Assembly (NCBI RefSeq): GCF_021730395.1
Contig: NC_069361.1
Coordinates: forward strand, 74,781,001-74,845,000
Length of the DNA stretch: 64,000 nucleotides
Source of the DNA: Mercenaria mercenaria
Taxonomy: Eukaryota; Mollusca; Bivalvia; Venerida; Veneridae
Direction: 5' to 3'
The notes under the pieces are model-generated. The model made no database searches, was not told the DNA's origin, and was given only the letters and a program-made list of their open reading frames with translations. Shown here in pieces: positions 37,785 to 49,200 of this stretch. The first letter of the stretch is position 1; every line of letters begins with the position of its first letter. The position numbers and the translations under genes are program-made.

Positions 37785-38940
37785 CTACGTTCCCATGCAA
37801 AAACAGGGCCTTTGCAGAATATACTTTTTACCTTTGCCAAATATTTGCCATAACCTTTGCAGAACAGTTGCAGCACATGATTGCTGAATATATTCCGCAG
37901 ACGAGTAGAAATGGAACGAAACGTGCAACTATTCCGCAAAGCTTTTGCAAATATACACAACGCACACAGAATGCAAATACTTCGCAAACAATTTACAATT
38001 CGCAGCTGAAACTTTGGCAAATAAATGGCAAAGTGATAGCAAAGTAATCGCAAAGTGATAGCAAAGTAATCGCAAAGTGATGGCAAAGTATTTGCAACTT
38101 GCATGCAAATAATATGCAAAGTATTCGCAAACACGTAACAAACAGCATAAAATGAATTTCTGAGGTTCAAAGAAAAGAATTTTTTTAATATCTGAAAAAC
38201 AGATGTAAATTCACAAAACCATTAAAATTTTGCAGTTTAAATAAATATTAAAAGTCAATCATTTCAGTGATCAGTAACAATAACTAACATCATGTAATAT
38301 TTGTAAGTTTTAACAATTGCTTGAGTAAAAAATGTCATTGATTAACATAACCTTTCTACATGCTGCAATATCCTCTGGTTCTTGGAAGTCTTATTGCTTA
38401 ACAACATGGTATTGCATTATCCTTATTCAACAAAGTTTATATCTAGAAAAAATAATTAGAATATCATATAAATAATCTGTTTAACACAAGTTTGCATCAC
38501 CAAAATATTTCTACTAACTGATGTGTAAACATTTCCTCACAATATTTTCAAAAATCCTGCCATTTGAATATAGACCAATCAGAAAACAGAATGGTTAATT
38601 ACTTCCTGTACCTAGAGTCTACCAGGAAAGCAAGTTCATCTATGTTAACTATTTGCAAATGCTTTGCTCTTTCATTTCTGTACAAAGTGTTTATTTGCAA
38701 TACCTTTGCGAAGTAAATGAGCTAAGTGTTTATTTGCAGATGCTTTGCTGTCTGTAATTTATCTAAGTGTTTATTTGCAAACCCTTTGCTTCAGTGTGAT
38801 ACGTTTTGCAGACTGTTTGCGAAAGTCTGATGCAAATATTTTGCAATCACTTGGAATATAGTTTCTGAGAAAACAAATATTTAAAATATATTCTGCAAAT
38901 ACATGACAAAGGGTTAAATGTGTATGGGACAATACAGTAT
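37785..38940. repeat. Degenerate GCAAAG/CTTTGC word array, inverted halves
   Basis: 37800-38140 is packed with GCAAA words on the plus strand, including two exact 22-bp repeats of GCAAAGTGATAGCAAAGTAA plus TC. 38645-38850 is packed with the complement (TTATTTGCA, CTTTGC). The halves are separated by about 500 bp of plain AT-rich DNA. TGCAGAATATA near 37813 and TATATTCTGCA near 38886 are inverted ends. The minus-strand ORF at 37778-38170 is a translation of the repeat. Confidence 0.6.
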
Positions 38941-38959
38941 TAAATATTTAATGTTAAAA

Positions 38960-39499
38960 TAAAACATTGACCGCGATGGTCCCTCGCGTGAACACTGCGA
39001 ATCCTCGCAGCCGTCCACCGCGAACCGCTGTGATCATGACCGCGAGGGCCAACGGGTGTCCAGCCATCGCAACTGAACACTCGATTTTTTTTTTACCCGC
39101 GAGGGTCGAAGGGTTTTTGAAGGTGCCGCGCTAGCTGTACTGTATATAAAAAAAATTAAATAATCGTTTTATTTAAAAAGTGGAATGTTTTTAACCTCAC
39201 CATATGACACAAAAAACCACTACAAAGCTTGAAGGGGGATATACTGTACAGGAGACAGCTTAAGCTGGCTAGTGTGGTTTGTCAGTCCCTTTGCTGAAAA
39301 GCAGTGGTACAAATTTCTCCCTCTTTTCTAAAGGGATTCTAATCAAACTTTGTACATTTGGCCACCATAAAGTGTAGAAATTTTGTCTTTTGTCAGGATC
39401 AGTTGAAATATTGCAGAGTTACGGACCCTTATTTCTTTTTGACTAGTGCGATCATTTTAAAGGTAATTTTGCTGACCTTTTTTTTTTTCAATAATTCAG
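38960..39499 (+). promoter_or_regulatory. Probable FANCM upstream/promoter region
   Basis: A locally CpG-rich patch (38968-39125) stands out from AT-rich surroundings and repeats the word CCGCGAGGG or its complement three times (near 38981, 39040 and 39097). A possible 5' untranslated exon could end at the donor AAAG|gtaatt near 39461. There is no clear TATA box. Promoter assignment is by position only, and the patch could also be an old repeat. Confidence 0.35.
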
Positions 39500-39577
39500 G
39501 TGAAGCTGCCGAAATACCAGCAGACCAAAAGTGCTGTACGAAGAACCTGAATTTAGGAAGATGCCACCATTGTAAGA

Positions 39578-40223
39578 ATGAGTAAGAAACAGGCAACATT
39601 ATTCCAAAGCTGGAGAAATAAATCAAAGGGTCCCGAACAAGGGTCTGTCCAGTCAGTCTGTCAGCCTTCGACCGTATCAGCAGATAATGATGTCATCGAT
39701 TTGTGCGGTAGTTTTGAGGACGAAGATGACAATCTTCTTTGCGAAGCAGAGGAATCCGTGACTAATATAAGCAAACATTTAGGACCAGCAGCCACATCAC
39801 ACAAAATTTTTCCAAAAAATAAGGAGCATGCACATGCATGTGAAAATTTTGAAGGTCAGCATGTTGGTGATATATCTATTGGTGCAGATGGTTTTACACC
39901 AACCCAGGCTCAGACTCAAAGCTTTAATATTCCGGGTTTCGATAAATGTGCCGGCAAGCTGTGGATCTACCCAACAAATTATCCAGTCAGAGAGTATCAG
40001 TTCAGTATAGTTCAGCAGGCTCTGTTTAAAAACACAATGGTCACACTTCCCACTGGTCTTGGAAAAACTTTCATTGCTGCCGTGGTGATGTATAATTTCT
40101 ACCGCTGGTATCCTCAGGGGAAGGTGATATTCATGGCACCAACCAAACCTCTTGTCGCACAGCAGATTGAGGCATGTTATAATATCATGGGTATTCCACA
40201 GGACCATACTGCTGAAATGACAG
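39578..40223 (+). CDS. FANCM: FANCM coding exon 1
   Basis: Encodes residues 1-215 plus one base: the N-terminal TLFQ motif, an acidic low-complexity stretch ([12 protein letters not shown], about 40-51), the conserved [14 protein letters not shown] segment and Walker A LPTGLGKT. The donor gttaag follows at 40224. An AG after a T-rich tract at 39498-39499 could be the acceptor of this exon, which would give a 78-nt untranslated leader and imply an untranslated exon further upstream. Confidence 0.93.
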
Positions 40224-43200
40224 GTTAAGTTACCCTTTTATCATGTTTTATTTCTTCAAAAAAAACTATAGTATTTTGTGCTTTTAAAAACAAAAGAAAT
40301 CTGATTTTGATAACTTCGTATAATCTGTAAATATTTAGACATTGTTCATGTTAAAAACTGTTACATCTGCCTTGACAATTAGATTGTTGACTATATATTA
40401 CTGACAAAAAATGAAGGAAAAAAAAGATAAAGTGAATGATGCTTAAAAATATCAAGTAATGTTAGTAAGTAACAGTTGTCAAGACCCTGCTCTTCATTGT
40501 TTTTAGGATAAATTTTGTATTTGCATTTTTTCGCTTAAAATGTCACTTTTATGAACTTTGTTGTTTATGTTCCAGGTAGTATGGGTCCATCTAAGAGAGA
40601 GAGAGCATGGCATGATAAACGGGTGTTCTTCTTAACCCCACAAGTTTTGACCAATGACTTGAGTAGAGGATCATGTCCGGCAGAGGATGTTAAATGTTTA
40701 GTTATAGATGAGGCTCACAAAGCTCTTGGAAATCATGCATACTGTCAGGTTAGTGAAGATTTTATTGCTCTAAGTAACACAATTGTTGACTAATGTTCTT
40801 AGTAGAGGATCGTGTTCGGCACAGGATATGAAATTTTAAGTGATAGATGAGGCTCACTAGTAGTAAGCTCTTGGAAATCATGCATACTGTCAGTTTAGTA
40901 AAGATTTTATACTCTTAACACAACTATTGACCAATGACCTTAATAAAGGATCATATTTGGCACATGGTGTGAAATGTTCAGTGGAGGCTCACAAAGCTCT
41001 TGGAAACCATGCATACTGTCTGGTTAGTGAAGATTTTACTATCTAAAACAACTATTGACTAATATCTTTAGTAGAGGATCGTCTGGCACATGGTGTTAAA
41101 GGTTTAGTGATAGACAAGGCTTTGAAACCTTGTACACTGTCGGGGCCAATTCATGATATTTTGTCCTCAGACCAAGCTTTGCCTCCAAACCAGCTGTAGT
41201 GAATTTCTCCTTGGAATGACTTGCTATGCTTCCTAATTTGCAAGAAAATACGACTGTTGTAACATATGCCAAATTTTTTTTTCAAATTAGTGTTAATGAG
41301 TTAAAAGTTGAAATAACTAACATCCAATATCTGATATTTCAGGTTGTCAGGGAACTGGTAAAGTACACAGAGAACTTCAGAATCCTGTCTCTCAGTGCAA
41401 CACCTGGGAGTGATATAAAGGTAAGAAAACTTGTAACTTCTGGTGCTTACAAAAGCTTCCATAGAATAGTTGTTCATACATGTATACTGATTTTTAGCTC
41501 ACCTGAGCACAAAGTGCTGTAGATGAGCTATTGTGATTTAGATTACCCTGTTTCCGTCGTCATGTGGTGTGTGGCATGCGTTGTCTACAATTGGCAGTTA
41601 ACGCTCTAGGTTTTACACAGTTTTAGCCCAATCTGAATGAAACTTGGTAAGAATATTACCCTTAATAAAATCTCTTAGGATTTTGTTACTGGGTCATCTA
41701 GAGTCAAAAACTAGGTTGTTAGGTCAGTTAATAGGAAAACCTTGTAAACACTCTAGAGGCAACTTTTTCTAGTCATCTTATGAAACTTTGTCAAAATACA
41801 CCAGTTCAAAACTGGTAACCTGAGATCAAAAATTAGGTCACTAGGTCAAATCATTGTAAAAACATATTATTCACTCTCTAGAGGCCACATTTTCTGTTTG
41901 ACCTTCCTAAAACTTTATCAGAATGTTTGTCTCTGTACAATCTAGTTCAAATTTAAAACTGGGTTACCTGAGGTAAAAAACTAGGCCACCAGGTTAAATC
42001 ATGAAAAAAACATTGTTAGCACCCTAGAGGCCTCATTTTATGTTTGATCTTAAAACATTTTCAGAATGTTTGTCTTTATGAAATCTAGGATTAATTCAAA
42101 ACTGGGTAACCTGAGGTCAAAAACTAGGTCACTAGGTCAAATCATACAAAAAGCCTTGTTCACATTTTCTGTTCACTGGGTTACATGAGATCAGAAACTA
42201 GGTCACTCAAGACCTTGTTAACACTGTAGAGGCCACATTTTCTGTTTGATTCTTAGAATGTTTGTCTCTATGAAATCCCTTTTGTTTATTTTACTCCTGC
42301 TATCTTGGCTTGAATTTTTAGCTATTATGATGATTCATTATATTCTTTTCTGTTTTACTGACAATAAAATATGTGGTTTCTTTCTGTGAGTACAGCAAAA
42401 TCATAATAAAGGTCAACCTTTGTATAGAACAGCCAAAATGACAAGTCAACATAAAACTGCAATTCGCCTTCTGATAAAATATAATTCCTGGTTTTATTTT
42501 AAATTTTCCTTAAATCTGATAAAAAAAATCATATAGTCATGCTAATTCAGTTTTGTTCTTTACCATCAAAAGAATGAGTTTGAGCTATGTGTATAATTGA
42601 ATTTTCTTTAAAAAGTTTTGGTTGCCTGTTTTGACAGAATTTTTTTGTCAAACTTAGCCATTTTGTTTATGTTTTTGTGAATGTTTTCTTCATATAGCTT
42701 GTGCAATCATGTGGAAAAGTGTTGTCCTTGATAGGTTGTTTTTACAAAAATAATTTTTTCTGTACAAAATACATAGTAACTGTAAATACTTTATTTTATA
42801 GGCTGTACAGCAGGTGCTGAACAACCTTTTAATTTCTCAAATTGAGATACGTACAGAGGATTCCATTGACATTAAGAGGTACTCTCATGAAAGGAAGGTA
42901 GATAAAGTGGTTGTCCCCCTTGGTGATGAGCTGACAAAGGTTAAAACAAAATATATACAGGTAAGTTACTGTATCACTCGAGTCAGCTATACAATATATA
43001 CTGTATACAGTTGAAACTTGGTATCTTGAACTTGCTTATAAATTTCGAAATTCTGGTTATCTGGAAGAAATGTTTATTAATAATTCAAGTCCCATCAGAA
43101 TTCCTTCTTTTAAGTTAATACAATTTTTATACGCCCGTCTCAAACAGTTTTCATCCGATCTTCACCAAATTTGTTGACAATGTTTGTGAGCATAATATCT

Positions 43201-46200
43201 CGACCAAGTTCAGTAACCAGCCAAATCGCAATTATGGCCCTTGAATTACTTGAAAAACTGCGAATTTAGCCTGGTCCGCTCTAAGTCGAACAGTTTTCAT
43301 CCACTTTTCACCAGACTTGCTGACAATGTTTGTGGGCATAATATCTCGGTCAAGTTCGATAATCGCCCCTGGCACTCTTGGATTATGGCCCTTGAATTAC
43401 TCAAAAAACTGTGAATTTAGCCTTTTCCGCTCTCTGAGTTTTCATCTGAACTTCACCAAACTTGCTGACAATGTTTGTGGGCATAATATCACAGCCAAGT
43501 TTGATAACCAGCCAAATCGCCCCTGGCACACTTGGATTATGGCCCTTGAATTAGGCCAAGTTCGATGATGGGCGTATTTTGCGACAGTCTGGCACTCTTG
43601 TATTATGTACAGTTGTATTATCAGTCAGTTTCAGTCATATTTACAGGATATACTATAGAGTATTACAATAGCTTGAAAAGAATATTTTACTTTTAAGATT
43701 AAGTGGCCTGCCAAATTCATATCTGCATATATAAATACACAAAGGACTAGTTATTCAGTGTCCACAACACTCTTATACCTCAGACATAGCAAAAATGATA
43801 ACGAAAGAATTTCACTTTACTTTTCGAGAACATGTTAGTCCAGGGACATTATTAAAAACTTAAAATTGGGTAATTTTTGCATAGGCTTTGCTTAGTGCTT
43901 TTGTGGTAAGCAGCTTTATTAGAGATGTCAAGATTTCGTGAAATATGAGTTTTTAGCTCACCTGTCACATAGTGACAAGGTGAGCTTTTGTGATCATGCA
44001 GCGTCCGTCGTCCGTGCGAATACTTTTCCTTGTGACATCTCTAGAGGTCACATTTTTTGTGGGATCTTTATGAAAGTTGGTCAGAATGTTCATCTTGATG
44101 ATATCTAGGTCTAGTTCGAAACTGGGTCACGTGCCATCAAAAACTAGGTCAGTAGGACTAAAAATAGAAAAACCTTGTGACCTCTCTAGAGGCCATATAT
44201 TTCACAAGATCTTCATGAAAATTAGTCAGAATGTTAACCTTGATGATATCTAGGTCAAGTTGTAAACTGGGTCACGTGGGGTCAAAAACTAGGTCAGTAG
44301 GTCTAAAAATAGAAAAACCTTGTGAACTCTCTAGAGGCCATATTTTTCATGAGATCTTCATGAATATTGGTCAGAATGTTCACCTTGATGATATCTAGGT
44401 CAAGTTCGAAACTGGGTCACATGGGGTCAAAAACTAGGTCATTAGGTCTAAAAATAGAAAAACCTTGTGACCTCTCTAGAGGCCATATTTCTCAATGGAT
44501 CTTCATGAAAATTGGTCAGAATGTTCACCTAGATGATATCTAGGTCAAGTTCGAAACTGGGTCACGTGGGGTTAAAAACTAGGTCAGTAGGTCTAAAAAT
44601 AGAAAAACCTTGTGACCTCTCTAGAGGCCATATTTTTCATGAGATCTTCATGAATATTGGTCAGAATGTTCACCTTGATGATATCTAGGTCAAATTCGAA
44701 ACTGGGTCTTGTGGGGTCAAAAACTAGGTCAGTAGGTCTAAAAATAGAAAAACATTGTGACCTCTCTAGAGACCATATTTCCCAATGGATCTTCATGAAA
44801 ATTGGTCAGAATGTTCACCTTGATGATATCTAGGTCAAATTCGAAACTGGGTCACGTTGGGTTAAAAACTAGGTCAGTAGATCTAAAAATAGAAAAACCT
44901 TGTGACCTCTCTAGAGGCCATATTTTTCATGAGGTCTTCATGAATATTGGTCAGAATGTTCATCTTGATTATATCTAGGTCAAGTTCGAAACTGGGTCAT
45001 GTGGGGTCAAAAACTAGGTCAGTAGGTCTAAAAATAGAAAAACCTTGTGACCTCTCTAGAGGCCATATTTCTCAATGGATCTTCATGAAAATTTGTGAGA
45101 ATGTTCAGCTTGATGATATCTAGGTCAGGTTCGTAACTGGGTCATGTGCGGTCAAAAACTAGGTCAGTAGGTCGAAAAATAGAAAAACATTGTGACCTCT
45201 CTAGAGGCCATATTTTTCACGAGATCTTCATGAAAATTGGTGAGAATGTTCACCTTGATGATATCTAGGTCAAGTTTAAAAGTGGGTCACGTGCCTTCAA
45301 AAACTAGGTCATTAGGTCAAATAATAAAAAAACCTTGTGACCTCTCTAGAGGCCATATTTTTCAATGGATCTTCATGAAAATTGGTCAGAATTTTTTATC
45401 TTGATGATATCTAGGTCACATATGCTCAAAAACTAGGTTAAATAATAAAAATAACGACGTCATACTCAGTTCAACACTGGGTCATGTGGGGATAGGTGAG
45501 CGATTCAGGACCATCATGGTCCTCTTGTTTTATTTTGTTTTAGGACATGGGGCTGATTAATATTTATGATTATTTTGAATTCATAAGTGGAATTATTTGG
45601 GAATATTAGTGAAAGTAAAACTTTGGCATATATTAGTGCCCATACTATTGTAGTTGACCATGGTTTTATGAAGATAAAATGGCTTTCTGTTGCCTTAAAG
45701 CAAGATACTTTTTGTTGTAGATAATGGAAGTGGTTGTGAATAGACTGAAGCGACATGGTGTTCTGTACAACAAAGATACAACCAGTCTGTCAAAGTTCCT
45801 CATTCTTAAAGCTAGGGAGGCTTTCAGACAAAACCCACCTGAAAGACTTCAGGTTTGTGAAATAATTATATGGAAGTTACAAATCTGGTGCATTATGGTT
45901 GTGAAATTTAAATTTTAGTTTTACGGACATGTTTAAAAGTGATACTGAACATGGACTCAGAGCTCCAGATAAGCTTTTGGTGCAATTGGGTATTTTCCCA
46001 TCACTTTTTGTCTGAATTGGGTATTGGAAATTTGAATTGGGTAAAAATAATATCATTACCCGGCCTTTTCAGAAGTAATTGGGTATTTGCTAAAACCAAT
46101 TGGGTATTTTACCAATCTCGCACTAACAATTGAGTATTTTTGCTTACAGTATACATGGTATATATCATTAAACAGGACTGACTAAGTACATACTTTAATG

Positions 46201-49200
46201 GCGCCCTTCAGTGTTTAATACAAAAATGTATTTAAAATTGTAATGAATGTTCCATACTGTTGTTTTCTTTTTCACTTTTAATGCAGTCGGAGATCAGTTC
46301 ATGCACAATATCCCGAACGATGTGGTCTCCGCAATATGCATTCTCCCAAAAGATGTCATCCAGTATTGGTGACACTACATCATCACAAACAGATAACTGT
46401 CATTATTGAACAGCAAATTATCCCACTAATTTGTTTGTTTGTGCTGCAACAATGTTTTTTCTGCGACCTCTTTTACATTTTATTGGCGTAAAATTGTTTA
46501 CAAAGCGTCCAAATAACACCGATCAGCAGACTGAATGGTCCTGTGATTTTTCCGATAAATTGCAACCTGTTCTGCGGTAACGTATAACCAGTCAGTCAAA
46601 TCTAGCGTTAAAGTCTCGTACCCGTTCTAGTAATAAGGAAAATGCGATACGCAAGCAATTTTTTACGAATTGGGTATTAGGAATTTGACTTGCGTTTCAG
46701 TATGCACACTGTATTAATTCAGTTGGGTTTTCTGCAATTTTAATTGCGTAAATACGCAAATACGCAGCTTATCTGGAGCTCTGTGGACTACGTCCTTGGT
46801 CAGTGACCTCCTCGGCAGCCTAGTAGAGCACCTGCTTCAGGTACAAGAGGTTGTGGGTTCACTCGGCCACGTCATACTTAAGAAATGAAAAGTGTACTAT
46901 AGCTTCCTCACTTTACATATAATGTTTATGTATAAAAATGATAAAATTTTAATAATGCATTTAAATGTTCCCTGTTCTAGAGAAATCAGTATGGCATAGT
47001 GGAGGGAGATTTTGCTCTGGCAATGAGTCTGTATCATGGATACGAGCTACTTCAGCTGCATGGGTCAAGGTCATTGTACAATTTTCTGGAGGGGATACTT
47101 ACAGGCGACAAGGGGTACGGCCGTACACGGACAGAATTGACGAGAAATGCCGATTTTAATGAACTCATGGGTCTTCTGTCTGGGAAATATACTGCCCCGG
47201 AGAGGTAATAAGTATAAAATCTATATGTCTAGCTATTGTAACTTAAGTCTAACTTTTGTTAGAGAAAACTGATTTTAGATAACATACCCTAGTCAGTTAT
47301 ATTTGCAGACATGCTGTTGTTTTACTTTAGGAATATACATGTATATAAAGCAAATATGAAATATAATATGCTTTCCAGTTACCATCTTTTTTGTCAACTA
47401 GAGGACCTAGAGGATCTTTTCGTTTGTCAGCTTTTGCAGACATTTCATTTAGACTGAGACCTCTACTCATTCTAAATATACTGTCAATTTGTAAACGAAG
47501 TTTAAAATAAAAGTTCTTGAATTTTATGTTTTTCTGTAGATAGGCTCCCAGAAACAATTGTGTCAGGCACAGACAACTTTCATTAAAATTTTGATGGCCT
47601 TTTCTTATACCCTTGCATAGCCAAACATAGCCAATTGAGGTCTATGACCTTGGAAATGCTGCCTTTGATAAATTCGATATTTAATTCGATAAATTATCAG
47701 AAAACTTTCATTGCATATAATTTCATCTGAGGAAATATATTTTAATGGTTAATAAAATATCTTACATGTAAATTTTCATCTTTAAGTGAGACAGCAAGTC
47801 AAGCACGAGCAAAACCATTTGTGATTGGTCATCCAAAGATGGTGAAACTACAGGAGATAGTGTTAGACCATTTCAACACACATTCAGATGGTAAGTATTA
47901 CCAATGCAGAATATTCTTAAGGATATGGGTCTATATTAGTCATTTGCGTCTGTCTGTATGTCCTTCTGCTCTTTATTCCTTTCCAGAGTCATGTCTCCTT
48001 AACTATTTAATGGATTTTCAAATCTGTACTATTGTGATATGATGAGAAACACATGTTCTAGGTCACTAGGTCCAAGGTAAAGGGGAAACCCAAAGGTCAA
48101 ATAACTTTTGTGTCTGCTGTATATCTTGAAATTAGCTGGAATGGTTTTCATACGATTAGCATCAATTGTTTACTTCACCAGAAACTGCAGAGCACTTCAT
48201 TAATTTTTCTCCTCTTTAAAGCGAAATCTATGGTAAGGGTGTTTATTTTTCACCTTTAGTGATAGCTCTAGTTTTATAAATGTTTATTCTGTAATCAGCC
48301 TTACTTTGAAGGAAAGTAGAAAGTAATGAACCATTTTGGGTTTATTTGGCAGGAGAACGTGAAGAGGTTGATACTTATAAATACTTCCATACTTATGGGT
48401 AAATTAAGAACTTATCTGTATTAACTACTTAAACATTTGGTTTGAATGTAAAATCTGTGTAAATTTGCATGTAACAGTATTTCCTTTTCATTATAGTCTG
48501 ATATCATTTCGAAATGCTTATTTAAGCCTTAGCCTGCTGACGGCAAGTGATTTTGCCTTTGTGACCAGTGCAGACTAAGATCAGCCTGCACATCCATGCA
48601 GGCTGATCATAGTCTGCACTGTTCGCTATTCAGTCAGTAAATTTTTCAGTGAACACCCCTTTGAATAATAAATGGTACTGCCTGAATTAAATGACGGATC
48701 AGTCCATTTTAGAAATTTAGCAGGGAAAAGGTTAACATGATATGAAGCTTAAAGGGATTTTCTAAATGTATGTGTACATGTATGTATAGGCATACTGTGA
48801 TCTCAGCCTGAAAGATAATTTTGCTTGAATTATTTTTTCAGCTGGTACAAGAGTGATGATATTCTCCCAGTACAGAGACAGTGTACAGGAGATAACAGAC
48901 ATGTTACATGTACATCAGCCAGTTGTTAAGGTTATGAGCTTCATTGGTCAGGCCACTGCTGGTAAATCCACAAAAGGATTCACACAGAAAGAACAGCTAA
49001 AGGTGTGTAGTACAGAAAATTTTACTTTTGTAGATGGGTAGGTAAATAGGGCTTTCATCTTTAACTGCAATATTGATGTATTATCAATATAGACTAATTA
49101 CCAATAAAAAAATGTGTAACAATATCTTATTTCAGGATGTTGATACAGTGCAGAATTGAAAAAATAAATAGAAATAGTTGCACTGAAAATGATAGTAACT

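Noticed and set aside
37778-38170. Cys/Leu-rich 130-codon minus-strand ORF
   Set aside because: Its repetitive peptide follows the GCAAAG word array; the DNA repeat explains it.
48353-48398. Candidate extra FANCM exon with acceptor ggcag and donor gtaaat
   Set aside because: 46 bases; including it would break the frame into exon 8, while exon 7 joined directly to exon 8 is in phase.
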